A stretch of DNA of 64,000 nt from Thermoanaerobaculia bacterium. GTDB taxonomy: Bacteria; Acidobacteriota; Thermoanaerobaculia; Multivoradales; J023. This document shows, in pieces, positions 9,537 to 19,294 of this stretch. The DNA lies in assembly GCA_030431255.1 (NCBI GenBank), contig JAUIJL010000033.1, positions 23,343 through 87,342 of the forward strand, in the 5' to 3' direction. Position 1 is the stretch's first letter. Each line of letters starts with the position of its first letter. Below the pieces are notes generated by a model. It saw only the letters and a list, made by a program, of their open reading frames with translations, was not told where the DNA came from and did no database searches. The position numbers and the translations under genes were made by a program.

Positions 9537-10734
9537 GCAAGCGGCGAAGCGCTCGTCGATAAAAGTAGGCCTGCTGCTCTTCGCGGCGTTGGGCGCATTG
9601 ATGGCCAGCATTTTGCTGATCGGTGAGAAGAACAACCTCTTTCGCCCGATGAACCGCTACTCGGTCAAATTCCCCGACGTCAGCGGTTTACAAGAAGGCA
9701 ATCCGGTGCAGCTCAACGGTGTGGCCGTGGGTCGGGTGACCCGAATCGTCCTGCCGGAGGATCCGGGTCAGCACGATTTGACGGTCTGGATTGGTGTCGA
9801 TCGTCGATTCGCCAAGCGGGTCCGGAAAGATTCCCAAGCGCGCATTCAAACCCTCGGCCTGCTCGGGGACAAATACATCGAGCTCAGCTCCGGCACGGAC
9901 GATGCCTTGGTGATTCCCAATCGCGGCGAAGTGGCCACCGCGCCCGCAACCGACGTGGACAAGCTGATCAATTCCGGCGAGGACGCGGTCCAAAATATCG
10001 TCGCCATCTCTTCCAGCTTGGTGCGTCTGCTCGAACGGATCGAGAAAGGCGACAGCGTCATCGGCGAGCTGTTGGCACCGCTGCCGGAGGGCTCCGATCG
10101 CGAGCCGTTGGTCGAACGCATCCATCGCACCATGGATTCTTTGGACACCTTGATGGCCGGCATCCAAAACGGCGGGGGTCCCTTGGGTCGCCTGCTCTTT
10201 GATCGCGAAGCCGGAGACCGCCTCAGCCGCTCCATCGAGCACTTCGAATCCCTGATGGTCGACGCCCGCGAAGGCGAAGGGTTGTTACCCGCGCTTCTGC
10301 ACGATTCGGCCCTGAAAAACGACACCCAGGCCGTGCTCTCCGACCTGCGCGCCACCTCCGGGCAGCTTCGCGACCTGGTGCAGTCCATCGAGCAGGCCGA
10401 TGGCCTCCTGCCTCGGCTCCTGGAGGACGAAGCCTTTGCCGACGAGGTTGTCGGCAAGGTCCAGACCGTGCTCGATCGCCTCGACGGCCTGAGCTCCGAT
10501 CTGGTCGAAGGGGACGGCACGGTTTCCAGGCTGATCCGCGACCCCGAGGTCTATGAAGCGCTCAACGATGTTATCGTCGGGGTCAATGAGTCTCGCCTAT
10601 TACGCTGGTTGATTCGCAATCGGCAAAAAGCGGGCATCGAAAAAAGGTACCGCGAGACCCGAGCGACTTCCGAGCCCGCCGATTCGGATTCCGGCGCGAA
10701 CGACTCCGAGCCGGAAGGGTCTTCCCCTGAATGA
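9526..10734 (+). CDS. mlaD: MCE-domain protein, Mla periplasmic lipid-binding component
   Basis: Membrane-anchored MCE protein that binds lipid and hands it between the MlaE/F complex and periplasmic partners. 402 residues: a single N-terminal transmembrane anchor at about 15-35, an MCE domain at about 42-120 (FPDVSGLQEGNPVQLNGVAVG is typical), then a long helical region of repeated heptad-like segments to about 370 and a charged Ser/Glu-rich tail. The long C-terminal helical extension is longer than E. coli MlaD and resembles MCE proteins that form a periplasmic tube or needle. Confidence 0.9.
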   Translation: MGPEQAAKRSSIKVGLLLFAALGALMASILLIGEKNNLFRPMNRYSVKFPDVSGLQEGNPVQLNGVAVGRVTRIVLPEDPGQHDLTVWIGVDRRFAKRVRKDSQARIQTLGLLGDKYIELSSGTDDALVIPNRGEVATAPATDVDKLINSGEDAVQNIVAISSSLVRLLERIEKGDSVIGELLAPLPEGSDREPLVERIHRTMDSLDTLMAGIQNGGGPLGRLLFDREAGDRLSRSIEHFESLMVDAREGEGLLPALLHDSALKNDTQAVLSDLRATSGQLRDLVQSIEQADGLLPRLLEDEAFADEVVGKVQTVLDRLDGLSSDLVEGDGTVSRLIRDPEVYEALNDVIVGVNESRLLRWLIRNRQKAGIEKRYRETRATSEPADSDSGANDSEPEGSSPE

Positions 10735-10756
10735 GCCTACCCATGAGCGACCCAGC

Positions 10757-11749
10757 ATGAGCCAGCATCTTTTGATCACGGGAGGAGCCGGATTCATCGG
10801 CTCACATTTAACCCGTCGCTTGCTCGATCGCGGTGACCGCATCACCGTGCTCGACGATTTCAACGATTATTACGACCCGCAGATCAAACGCCTCAACGTC
10901 CAGCCGTTCGTCGGCCGAGACGACTACCGGCTGGTGGAAGGAGACATCCGCAACGCCGAGCTGATCGAGTCGCTCTTTTCCGGCCGATACGGGCAGGCCG
11001 GCCGACACGACCAGGCCTGGGGCAAATTCGACGGTGTCGTTCACCTGGCGGCGAGGGCCGGGGTCCGGCCCAGCCTGGCCCAGCCGATCCTCTACGAAGA
11101 GGTGAATTGCGTGGCCACCCTGCACTTGTTGGAAGCCGCCCGGCGCCACGGACCCGAGGTCTTCACCTTCGGTTCCTCCTCGTCGGTCTACGGCATCAAC
11201 AAGAAGGTGCCCTTTTCCGAAGCCGATCCGGTGGACCAGCCCATCAGCCCCTACGCCACCACCAAGCGAACCGGCGAGCTGCTGTGCTTCAACTACCACC
11301 ATCTCTACGGTCTCAAAACCTCGTGTCTGCGGTTCTTCACCGTCTACGGACCGGCTCAGCGGCCGGAGATGGCGATCCACAAATTCACCGATCTCCTAGC
11401 CCGTGGCGAGAAAATTCCGATGTTCGGCAACGGCGACAGCCGCCGTGACTACACCTATGTCGACGATATCGTCACCGGCATCGTGTCGGCCTTCGATACC
11501 GCTCCCGGATTCGAGATTTTCAATTTGGGAGGTGCGGAAACCACCCGCCTCTCCGATCTCATCCGGTGGCTGGCGGAGGAGCTTGCCGTGGAGGCGAGGA
11601 TCGAGTATCTTCCTGACCAACCCGGTGACGTTCCGATCACTTACGCGGATGTCTCCAAAGCCGGAGAGATGCTCGGATATTCGCCGCAGGTCCCGATCCG
11701 CGAAGGCTTGCGCAGATTCGTCGCCTGGTACAAAGAACACCGGAAATAA
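10757..11749 (+). CDS. NAD-dependent sugar epimerase, UDP-glucuronate 4-epimerase-like
   Basis: Extended-SDR enzyme of 330 residues. The NAD-binding GGAGFIGSH lies at residues 8-16, followed by LDDFNDYYDP, a segment typical of UDP-glucuronate 4-epimerases. SSSVYG supplies the catalytic Ser and YATTK the Tyr-x3-Lys pair. VYGPAQRPEMAIHKF also fits the glucuronate epimerase group. It lies upstream of UDP-glucose dehydrogenase and UDP-glucuronate decarboxylase genes, so a role in converting UDP-glucuronate to UDP-galacturonate for surface polysaccharide is likely. Substrate is inferred, not seen. Confidence 0.85.
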   Translation: MSQHLLITGGAGFIGSHLTRRLLDRGDRITVLDDFNDYYDPQIKRLNVQPFVGRDDYRLVEGDIRNAELIESLFSGRYGQAGRHDQAWGKFDGVVHLAARAGVRPSLAQPILYEEVNCVATLHLLEAARRHGPEVFTFGSSSSVYGINKKVPFSEADPVDQPISPYATTKRTGELLCFNYHHLYGLKTSCLRFFTVYGPAQRPEMAIHKFTDLLARGEKIPMFGNGDSRRDYTYVDDIVTGIVSAFDTAPGFEIFNLGGAETTRLSDLIRWLAEELAVEARIEYLPDQPGDVPITYADVSKAGEMLGYSPQVPIREGLRRFVAWYKEHRK

Positions 11750-12069
11750 GAAGACCGACACCCGGAAACCGATATCCGGCCTCTGAATGTCTGGAAATCC
11801 GAATATCTGGAAACTGAGGGACCCGGCAGAAATATCCGGCCGTCAAAAAAACCGCAACAGCCCGACGCGTGCCGACGCCCCCCACGGCGAAGGACCCCGC
11901 GTCATCCATCGGCTGCAACCATAGACGCCGGCCGTTGTCGTCACTTCGATCTGAGCTTCGTTCAGTAGTTTCTAGCCAGTGACTTTTCGCCCCCCGGCTC
12001 AAGCGACAGCGTCCATCGCCTCCGCGCCGAATTCGGCCCCCGAGGCGTCACCCCTGGAGAGCAATACCC
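11750..12069. other. 320-base intergenic region with degenerate short repeats
   Basis: There is no convincing coding sequence. The first 90 bases contain imperfect repeats around ATATCCGG and TCTGGAAA (several copies between 11770 and 11845). The rest is unremarkable and probably carries the promoter of the downstream dehydrogenase gene, but no clear -35/-10 pair was found. Confidence 0.5.
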
Positions 12070-13398
12070 ATGAAGATCTGTGTGGTAGGCACCGGCTACG
12101 TCGGCCTGGTCACAGGCGCATGCCTAGCGGATTTCGGCCACCATGTGACCGGAGTCGATAAGGACGAGAAGAAAATCTCCGACCTGCAGAACGGCAAGAT
12201 CCCCATTTTCGAGCCGGGTCTCGATGAGTTGGTGAAGAGGAACTTCAAGGAAGGCCGTCTCCACTTCACCACCGAGCTCGGACCGGCGGTGCACGACAGC
12301 CAGGCGGTCTTCATCGCCGTGGGCACTCCGCCGCTGCCCGACGGTCGGGCGGATTTGAAGTTCATCCGTCAGGTGGCGGAATCCATCGGCCAACATCTCA
12401 ACGGTTACAAAGCGATCATCACCAAGAGCACCGTGCCCACGGGCACCGGCCAAATGGTCGAGAACACCGTGCGTGAAAACAGCGGCGGTCAACACGACTT
12501 CGCCGTGGTTTCCAATCCCGAATTTCTGCGCGAAGGGTCCGCCATCGAGGACTTCCGCTACCCCGACCGGGTGGTGATCGGTTCCCGCGACCCCAAAGCG
12601 ATCGACATCATGCATCAGATCTACGCGCCCCTGAAGCGCGCCAAGGTGGCCTTCATCGACACCGATGTGGAAACCGCCGAAATGATCAAATATGCGTCCA
12701 ACGGCTTCTTGGCGACCAAGATCTCGTTCATCAACGAGATGGCCGCCCTTTGCGACGCCTATGGCGCGGATGTCGAGATGGTCGCCCGCGGCATGGGTTT
12801 GGACGACCGCATCGGCCCCCGCTTCTTGCATCCGGGCCCCGGCTTCGGCGGCTCTTGCTTCCCCAAAGACACCCGGGCGGTCTCCCAAATCGCCCAGGAA
12901 CGCGGGCTTCAATTCCACATCATCGACGCGGTGCTCGACGTCAATCGCATCACCCAACAGCGCATGGTGGTGAAAATCCGCGAGGCCCTAGGCGGCTCGG
13001 TGTCGGGCAAGACCATCGCCGTGCTCGGCTTGGCCTTCAAGGCGAATACCGACGACGTCCGTGAAACGCCGTCCCTGCCGATTCTTACCGCCCTGGTGAA
13101 CGAAGGGGCCGAAATTCGGGCCTACGACCCGGAGGCCATGCACGAGTTCAAAAAGGACTTCGAACACGAGATCGGCTACCACAGCGATGAATACGATGCC
13201 GCGGACGGTGCCGACGTGCTCCTGATCCTCACGGACTGGAATCAGTTCCGGGCTTTGGATTTCAAACGCATGAAGAGCCTGCTGACCCAAAATTTGGTGA
13301 TCGATCTACGAAATCTTTACGATCCGAACGACGTCACCCAACACGGCATGCGATACGTTTCCGTGGGCAGGCCGGAAGGTCGCCCGACCGAGGCTTGA
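12070..13398 (+). CDS. ugd: UDP-glucose 6-dehydrogenase
   Basis: Cytoplasmic enzyme that oxidises UDP-glucose to UDP-glucuronate with two NAD+. 442 residues. N-terminal Rossmann domain with GTGYVGLV at residues 7-14; [10 protein letters not shown] and [11 protein letters not shown] in the middle; active-site Cys263 in GGSCFPKDT; and a C-terminal domain with [16 protein letters not shown]. Its product is the substrate of both flanking sugar-nucleotide enzymes. It ends four bases into the frame of the next gene. Confidence 0.95.
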   Translation: MKICVVGTGYVGLVTGACLADFGHHVTGVDKDEKKISDLQNGKIPIFEPGLDELVKRNFKEGRLHFTTELGPAVHDSQAVFIAVGTPPLPDGRADLKFIRQVAESIGQHLNGYKAIITKSTVPTGTGQMVENTVRENSGGQHDFAVVSNPEFLREGSAIEDFRYPDRVVIGSRDPKAIDIMHQIYAPLKRAKVAFIDTDVETAEMIKYASNGFLATKISFINEMAALCDAYGADVEMVARGMGLDDRIGPRFLHPGPGFGGSCFPKDTRAVSQIAQERGLQFHIIDAVLDVNRITQQRMVVKIREALGGSVSGKTIAVLGLAFKANTDDVRETPSLPILTALVNEGAEIRAYDPEAMHEFKKDFEHEIGYHSDEYDAADGADVLLILTDWNQFRALDFKRMKSLLTQNLVIDLRNLYDPNDVTQHGMRYVSVGRPEGRPTEA

Positions 13399-13424
13399 GA
13401 CGAGCCCGAGAAAGGGAGGATGAA

Positions 13425-14375
13425 GTGAGCACAGCCCTGGTGACCGGTGGAGCGGGATTTCTCGGCTCCCATCTCTGCGAAAAGTTGCTTTCCCACAACC
13501 ATCGAGTGATCTGTGTCGATAATTTCGTCACCGGTCAGCCGCGCAATATCGAGCATTTGATGCCGCGGGACGACTTCCACTTTCTGGAGCACGACGTCTC
13601 GATGCCGTTCTACGTCGCCGAGGACGTGGATTACATCCTGCACTTCGCCTCCCCGGCCAGCCCGATCGATTACCTCGAGCTGCCGATTCAAACCTTGAAG
13701 GTCGGCTCCCTCGGCACCCACAACGTCTGTGGCATCGCCAAGGCCAAAAACGCCCGACTGCTGGTGGCCTCCACCTCCGAGGTCTACGGCGATCCGCTGA
13801 TCCACCCCCAACCGGAATCCTATTGGGGCAACGTCAATCCGGTCGGTCCCCGGGGCGTCTACGACGAAGCCAAACGCTTTGCCGAGGCGATGGTGATGGC
13901 CTATCACCGGGTGCACGACGTGGAGACCCGGATCGTCCGGATTTTCAACACCTACGGCCCGCGCATGCGGCCCAAAGACGGCCGTGTGGTGCCGGCCTTC
14001 ATTCAGCAGGCGCTGCTGGGTCAGCCGTTGACCGTCTTCGGCGACGGCTCTCAGACCCGCTCCTTCTGCTACGTAGACGATTTGGTCGAGGGTATCTATC
14101 GTTTGCTGCTCTCGGATCGCGTCGATCCGACCAACATCGGCAACCCCCATGAAATGACGATTCTGCAATTCGCCGAGCGCATCATCGAGCTCACCGACAG
14201 CGAGAGCACGATCGACTACAAGCCTTTGCCGGTCGACGACCCCAAGACCCGTCAACCCGACATCTCCAATGCCCGCAAGCACTTGGATTGGGAGCCGACC
14301 ATTCCCTTGCAGGAAGGTCTGTCCAAGACCATCGACTACTTCCGTCAGGTCTTGGTGGAGCAAGGCAAGCTCTGA
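13425..14375 (+). CDS. UDP-glucuronate decarboxylase (UDP-xylose synthase)
   Basis: Extended-SDR enzyme that decarboxylates UDP-glucuronate to UDP-xylose. The N-terminus reads [15 protein letters not shown] (NAD binding); [11 protein letters not shown], the long [18 protein letters not shown] region and YDEAKRFAE (catalytic Tyr-x3-Lys) are characteristic of the UXS group, as is [10 protein letters not shown]. The start is taken at GTG 13425 because GGGAGGA ends five bases upstream; a longer TTG start at 13395 would add a ten-residue basic extension without homology. 316 residues. The gene follows ugd at once and uses its product. Confidence 0.9.
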   Translation: MSTALVTGGAGFLGSHLCEKLLSHNHRVICVDNFVTGQPRNIEHLMPRDDFHFLEHDVSMPFYVAEDVDYILHFASPASPIDYLELPIQTLKVGSLGTHNVCGIAKAKNARLLVASTSEVYGDPLIHPQPESYWGNVNPVGPRGVYDEAKRFAEAMVMAYHRVHDVETRIVRIFNTYGPRMRPKDGRVVPAFIQQALLGQPLTVFGDGSQTRSFCYVDDLVEGIYRLLLSDRVDPTNIGNPHEMTILQFAERIIELTDSESTIDYKPLPVDDPKTRQPDISNARKHLDWEPTIPLQEGLSKTIDYFRQVLVEQGKL

Positions 14376-14415
14376 GCCGACCCGCGGCCGCCCTCGAACC
14401 GAAAGGACCCCGAAC

Positions 14416-14682
14416 GTGTCGAACGAGAACGATCAAGTCTTCTGCAAGCGCGCCCTCAAATGGGCGCCTCCCGCGCAAAACGTGCCCTACGGTGGCGCCC
14501 TCGGAGAAGAGATTCGCCGGAATATTTGCGAGGAAAGCTGGCAGGAGTGGATGAACATGGAGGTCATGGTGATCAACGAGCTGCGCCTGAACTTCATGGA
14601 CCCCAAATCCCAAGATATCCTGATCAAACACCTACGCGAGTTCCTCAATCTCGACGGCGAGGTCGAGCCCACCCCGAGGTGA
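14416..14682 (+). CDS. yggX: YggX-like Fe(II)-trafficking/oxidative damage protection protein
   Basis: 88 residues from GTG 14416, which has AAAGGA eight bases upstream; longer open frames start inside the previous gene. The segment EEIRRNICEESWQEWMNM, followed by MVINELRLNFMDP, matches the YggX core (the helix around W-x2-W and the INE-x-L-N-x2 segment). A Cys at residue 10 sits where YggX has its conserved N-terminal Cys. YggX proteins protect labile Fe-S clusters. It is probably co-transcribed with the sugar-nucleotide genes by position only. Confidence 0.8.
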   Translation: MSNENDQVFCKRALKWAPPAQNVPYGGALGEEIRRNICEESWQEWMNMEVMVINELRLNFMDPKSQDILIKHLREFLNLDGEVEPTPR

Positions 14683-14731
14683 CCGGCCGGCGGATCCTCA
14701 CCGCTCGAGCTCGAATGGAATGGAGCCCGAC

Positions 14732-15520
14732 ATGACCCCACCAGCACCGGCACCGACCCCGAGCAAGACCGGGCCGATGCTGCGCGTCGCGGCTGTGCTC
14801 CTATTGGGCATCAGCGGCCTGCTGCTGGTGAAGCTCACGCCCCTCGGCGAGCTCATGGCCGAGGAACGGATCATCGGCATGGCCGATCAGCTGCGGGCCA
14901 ACCCCTGGACGCCAGCCGTCCTATTCATCGCCTATTTGGTGATCGGCCCCTTCGGCGTGCCGGTCAGCCCGCTGGTGATCACCGGGGGCACCGTCTTCGG
15001 TCCGGTGATCGGCGCCGCCTTCAACTCCCTGGGGCTTATCGGCAACGCCATGGTGACCTTCTGGGTGGGTCGTAAGCTCGGCCGAGACGCGGTCACCCGC
15101 CTCGCCGGCCCCAAGCTTCGTCGGGCGGAGGCGATCTTCGAGCGTCGCGGATTCTGGCCGCTGATCCAATCCCGCTTCCTGCCGATCCCGGCTCCCGTGG
15201 TGGCTTACGGCGCCGCCCTCGCGGGTGTGGCTCCCGGTCGCTATTTGGTGACCTCGGCCCTCGGCTTGACCCCGGCCTGCGTGGTCCACACCTACTTCGC
15301 TCCAGCCCTCATTCTCGCGGTGCTCGCCGGTGAGGATCCGGTCCTGCTTTTCTTCCAATACGCGGGCATTCTCTTCCTCTTCAACGTCGCCGCAGCTTGG
15401 CCTCAAATTCGCTCGCGCCTGCGTCGGCGCAAGCGTTACGCGGAGCTGATGGAAGCCCGACGCCGACGCACCCTCCCCCCCGCCGACACCCCGACCGCAG
15501 GCCGTCACTCCACCAGCTAG
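14732..15520 (+). CDS. VTT/DedA-like membrane protein (TVP38/TMEM64 type)
   Basis: About 262 residues with a Pro-rich N-terminus, an N-terminal membrane segment, and the VTT-domain pattern: GPFGVPVSPLVITGGTVFGP (re-entrant loop with conserved Pro and Gly), then FWVGRKLGRDA and RRGFWPLIQSRFLPIPAPVVAYGAALA. Such proteins are now linked to lipid scramblase activity. ATG 14732 was chosen because GGAG lies six bases upstream; ATG 14720 is in frame but has no ribosome site. The tail is basic and cytoplasmic. Confidence 0.82.
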   Translation: MTPPAPAPTPSKTGPMLRVAAVLLLGISGLLLVKLTPLGELMAEERIIGMADQLRANPWTPAVLFIAYLVIGPFGVPVSPLVITGGTVFGPVIGAAFNSLGLIGNAMVTFWVGRKLGRDAVTRLAGPKLRRAEAIFERRGFWPLIQSRFLPIPAPVVAYGAALAGVAPGRYLVTSALGLTPACVVHTYFAPALILAVLAGEDPVLLFFQYAGILFLFNVAAAWPQIRSRLRRRKRYAELMEARRRRTLPPADTPTAGRHSTS

Positions 15521-15719
15521 GCTAGCCAGAAAGCCGACCAAGAGCCGGGAAGAACGAGCACGGTGAAAAAGCCGTGCTATGATGTCAGATGGATGCCTTC
15601 AGATCGTGCCGAAGCGAGCAAGCTTTCTTATTCATGCATACATACACGCTCGTCTCGGCCCCGCGACCTCGAAGACCCTATAGACGCTTACATCCCTTGC
15701 CCACCCGAGGAGTCCCGCC

Positions 15720-16055
15720 ATGCAAATCCACAGAGATCCGAGATCCACACACAGCCGCACCGACCGCGTCGCCACTCGGCATCCCGGAGGAGCCTACGGC
15801 CCTTCCCTGCACGGCGACAAATATCGTGAAATGCGAGCGGCCATTTTTCAGGTGTTGGGCTCGAACCCCAAAGGTATCGAGCTTCGAAACATGCTCGACG
15901 CGGTCAAACCGTTCCTGTCCGACAGCGTCTACAATCCCGGCAGCTTGACCAGCTGGTATTGCGTCAACGTCGAGCTTGATCTCGAGGCCCAAGGCCAGAT
16001 CGAACGGGTTCAGGACGGCGCCATCGAACGCCTTCGTCGAGTTGCCGACGCCTGA
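15720..16055 (+). CDS. Conserved small protein of unknown function (winged-helix-like)
   Basis: 111 residues. After a disordered N-terminal 30 residues, the sequence KYREMRAAIFQVLGSNPKGI, then LRNMLDAVKPFLSD and SLTSWYCVNVELDLEAQGQIERV, suggests a compact winged-helix-like fold seen in uncharacterised bacterial proteins such as DUF6958. A GGAG site precedes the ATG. It stands alone between the VTT gene and dinB, with an intrinsic terminator right after it. A TATGAT element near 15578 may be its -10 box, but its -35 is poor. Confidence 0.6.
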   Translation: MQIHRDPRSTHSRTDRVATRHPGGAYGPSLHGDKYREMRAAIFQVLGSNPKGIELRNMLDAVKPFLSDSVYNPGSLTSWYCVNVELDLEAQGQIERVQDGAIERLRRVADA

Positions 16056-16062
16056 GCTGTTG

Positions 16063-16101
16063 AAGGATCGAAAGCCCGGCCGAGGCCTTCCGATCCTTTT
16101 T
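16063..16101 (+). terminator. Intrinsic terminator after the 111-residue protein gene
   Basis: AAGGATCG and CGATCCTT form the outer stem, inner AAG/CTT and CC/GG pairs extend it, and TTTTT follows on the plus strand. It separates the small gene from the dinB promoter. Confidence 0.65.
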
Positions 16102-16107
16102 CAATGC

Positions 16108-16136
16108 TTGGCAAGGCGTAAGTAAGGCGCTAAAAT
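16108..16136 (+). promoter_or_regulatory. Sigma70-type promoter of dinB, predicting a leaderless mRNA
   Basis: TTGGCA at 16108-16113 and TAAAAT at 16131-16136 are 17 bases apart. Transcription would start near 16143, which is the A of the dinB ATG, and no Shine-Dalgarno precedes that ATG. Confidence 0.6.
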
Positions 16137-16142
16137 GGCTGG

Positions 16143-17243
16143 ATGGATACCGGAAGTGTGAATAGCTCGGCCACATCTCAGCGCCGCATTCTGCACTGCG
16201 ACATGGATTGCTTTTATGCCCAGGTCCACATGCGCGACGATCCGAGCTTGCGCGGCAAACCGGTGGTGATCGGCGGCAGCCCGCAAGGGCGTGGGGTCGT
16301 GGCCGCGGCCAGCTACGAGGCGCGAGAATTCGGTGTTCGCTCGGCCATGCCCGCCGCCCAGGCGGTGAAACGCTGCCCTCATGCGATTTTTCTCAAGCCC
16401 GACTTCAACAGGTACCGCACGGAATCCAAGCTGATCTTCGACATCTTCCGAAGCATCACACCCACGGTGCAACCCGCTTCCCTCGACGAAGCCTACCTAG
16501 ACGTCACACACCATCTCGGTCCTTGGGGAACCGCCACGGCCGTCGCCCAGGAGATTCGGGCCCGGGTTTTGGACGAACGCCGACTGACCGTCAGCATTGG
16601 AGTCGGGCCCAACCGATTGATCGCCAAAATCGCTTCCGACTACCACAAACCCGACGGCCTGACCGTGGTCCGTCCGAAGCAGGTGCAGCGATTCCTCGAC
16701 CCCCTGCCGGTCCGCCGGCTGCACGGCGTCGGACCGGCTACCGAGGAACGGCTGAAGAAGATCGGCATCAAGACCATCTTCGACCTGCGCCATTGCGACA
16801 CCCACGAGCTGGAGCGACGATTCGGCCGCCACGGCATGGATCTGTGGCGGCACGCCCAGGGCATCGACGAGCGCCCGGTACGCACCCATCGCGAGCGCAA
16901 GAGCCTGGGTCACGAACGCACCTACGCCCAAGACCTGGTCTCCATCGACGAGATGGACGCGCAAATCGATGATTTATCCCAACGGGTGGTGGACGGCTTG
17001 CAATCCCGCGAGCTGCGAGCCCGCACGGTCACGGTGAAGGTGCGTTATGCCGACTTCACCACCCTCACCCGCTCGCGCACCTTTTCCGCGCCCGTGGACT
17101 CCATGAGCGCCATCGGCCCGGCCGCCCACCAGCTGCTCCGCCAAACCGAGGCCGGTCAGGGCCGAACCGTGCGACTGCTCGGGGTCACCGCCTCGGGCTT
17201 CGAAAAGGACGGCCCCACCCAGATGTGGCTCTTTGAGCCGTAA
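16143..17243 (+). CDS. dinB: DNA polymerase IV (Y-family)
   Basis: Error-prone lesion-bypass polymerase, 366 residues. The palm carries LHCDMDCFYAQVH near the N-terminus and SLDEAYLDV near residue 118, which together hold the catalytic acidic residues. SIGVGPNRLIAKIASDYHKPDGLTVV is the canonical finger/palm region, and RLHGVGPATEERLKKIGI is the helix-hairpin-helix of the thumb. The C-terminal little-finger domain is present, but no obvious beta-clamp motif is visible at the end. No LexA-type operator was recognised upstream. Confidence 0.95.
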   Translation: MDTGSVNSSATSQRRILHCDMDCFYAQVHMRDDPSLRGKPVVIGGSPQGRGVVAAASYEAREFGVRSAMPAAQAVKRCPHAIFLKPDFNRYRTESKLIFDIFRSITPTVQPASLDEAYLDVTHHLGPWGTATAVAQEIRARVLDERRLTVSIGVGPNRLIAKIASDYHKPDGLTVVRPKQVQRFLDPLPVRRLHGVGPATEERLKKIGIKTIFDLRHCDTHELERRFGRHGMDLWRHAQGIDERPVRTHRERKSLGHERTYAQDLVSIDEMDAQIDDLSQRVVDGLQSRELRARTVTVKVRYADFTTLTRSRTFSAPVDSMSAIGPAAHQLLRQTEAGQGRTVRLLGVTASGFEKDGPTQMWLFEP

Positions 17244-17280
17244 GCACAAGGCCGCTCCCTTTAGGAAGCGGCCTTGTGCT
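17243..17280. terminator. Bidirectional hairpin between dinB and the peptide transporter
   Basis: A perfect 14-bp inverted repeat (AGCACAAGGCCGCT and its complement) starts on the last base of the dinB stop codon and has a 10-base loop. No long T-tract follows on either side, but the stem sits between two convergent genes and is strong. Confidence 0.6.
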
Positions 17281-17304
17281 GGAGGCAGAGCGCCGAGCCG
17301 AAGG

Positions 17305-18819
17305 TCAGGCGTCGGCCTTGAGGTCGCCGATCAGCTTCTTGATCGGAATCGTGAACAGGATGTAAAGCCCGCCCGACACGATCACGATCATCGCCACCGT
17401 GCTGAAGAGCTGGGGCAAAGGCATGGACTCGATCCGGCCCGCCACCAAACCGGCGATCAAATTGCCGAGGGCGGCGCCCATGAACCAAGTGCCCATCATC
17501 TGACCCACCAAGCGATCCGGCGACAGCTTGGTCACGCTGGAAAGGCCCACCGGTGACAGACACAGCTCACCGGCCGTGTGCAGGAAGTAGGTGACGATCA
17601 ACCACATGGGCGACACGCCTTGGAAGCCGTCGGTATTCTCCGGGATGTAGGTGGAGGCCCAGGACATGACCAAGAAACCGAGGCCGAGCAGCACCAAGCC
17701 GGTACCGAATTTGAACGGAATCGAGGGCTCTCTGGGTCCGAGAGCGACCCACAACCAGCCGAAAACGGGAGCGAAGATGATGATGAAGAGCGGATTCACC
17801 GATTGCAGCCAGCTGGCCGGTGACTCCCAACCGAAGACCACTCGATCTGTGAAGCGCTCTGCAAAGAGGTTCATCGAGGAGCCGGCCTGCTCGAACCCGG
17901 ACCAGAAGAGGGCGGCACCCACGAAGAGCAAGAAGATCACGATCACCCGCTTCTTCTCGGTGGTCGTCAATCCGCCCGCCAGCAGCACGTAGCCGAAATA
18001 GACGATCGCCAAACCTACAATCAGACCACCGGTGGCCTGGGCCATGCCTTCCAAGGTCAGCCCCAGGGTGTCGCGCATGAAATACAGAATCACACCCGTG
18101 GCCGTCAACGCCGCGCAGGCGGACCAGAAGCGCGTCATATCCTTCTTCTTGGAGGCCTCGGTCACGCCTTTCAGAGTGCCGGCTTCACCCAGATATTTGA
18201 GCCCTGCTTTGTATTGAATCAAACCGATCAACATGCCGAAGCCGGCGGCGGAGAAGCCGAGGTGCCAGCTCACCTCTTCACCCAAATAACCGCACACCAG
18301 AGGACCGGCGAACGCGCCGATGTTGATGCCCATGTAGAACAGCGAGAAGCCGGCGTCACGCTCGGCCCCTTTCTCGGGATAGAGCTGACCCACCACCGCG
18401 CTGACGTTGGGTTTCAACAACCCGGTTCCGAGCACGATGAGAATCAGACCGAGGAAGAACGAGGGGGTGGAAAGACCGTGAAGCCCGGGAATAATCGGAA
18501 TCGCCATAGTGAAATGGCCGGCCGCGATGATGCAGCCACCGAGGAAAACCGCCCTCTGCTGACCGATCAGCCGATCCGCGACCCAGCCCCCGGGAAGGGC
18601 GAACAAATAGACCCCCGCGGTGTAGAGCCCGTAGATAGCGGTAGCTTTACCGTCAGTCAGCCCGAAACCACCGTTTTGGATCTGATCGACCATGAAGAGA
18701 ACAAGAATGGCGCGCATGCCGTAATAGCTCAGGCGCTCCCACAGCTCGGTAAAGAAGAGAGTTGATAAACCTCTCGGATGTCCGAACCACTGCTTCTGAG
18801 CTGCTGCTGCATCGCTCAT
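17305..18819 (-). CDS. POT-family proton-dependent oligopeptide transporter
   Basis: Inner-membrane MFS transporter importing di- and tripeptides with protons. 504 residues from ATG 18819, chosen because AGGAGGA is six bases upstream; a longer frame reaches 18873 without a ribosome site. TM1 contains ELWERLSYYGMR, the proton-coupling ExxER motif and following signature of the family. GTGLLKPNVSAVVGQLY and FSLFYMGINIGAFAGPLVCGYL are the PTR2 signatures. About 13-14 hydrophobic segments are visible. It is transcribed toward dinB, with a shared hairpin terminator between them. Confidence 0.93.
   Translation of the reverse strand: MSDAAAAQKQWFGHPRGLSTLFFTELWERLSYYGMRAILVLFMVDQIQNGGFGLTDGKATAIYGLYTAGVYLFALPGGWVADRLIGQQRAVFLGGCIIAAGHFTMAIPIIPGLHGLSTPSFFLGLILIVLGTGLLKPNVSAVVGQLYPEKGAERDAGFSLFYMGINIGAFAGPLVCGYLGEEVSWHLGFSAAGFGMLIGLIQYKAGLKYLGEAGTLKGVTEASKKKDMTRFWSACAALTATGVILYFMRDTLGLTLEGMAQATGGLIVGLAIVYFGYVLLAGGLTTTEKKRVIVIFLLFVGAALFWSGFEQAGSSMNLFAERFTDRVVFGWESPASWLQSVNPLFIIIFAPVFGWLWVALGPREPSIPFKFGTGLVLLGLGFLVMSWASTYIPENTDGFQGVSPMWLIVTYFLHTAGELCLSPVGLSSVTKLSPDRLVGQMMGTWFMGAALGNLIAGLVAGRIESMPLPQLFSTVAMIVIVSGGLYILFTIPIKKLIGDLKADA

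Positions 18820-19294
<475 letters not shown>

Noticed and set aside
12124..14363. Open frames antisense to the dehydrogenase and decarboxylase genes
   Set aside because: The sense genes carry NAD-binding and catalytic motifs; the antisense proteins are shadows of codon bias without ribosome sites.
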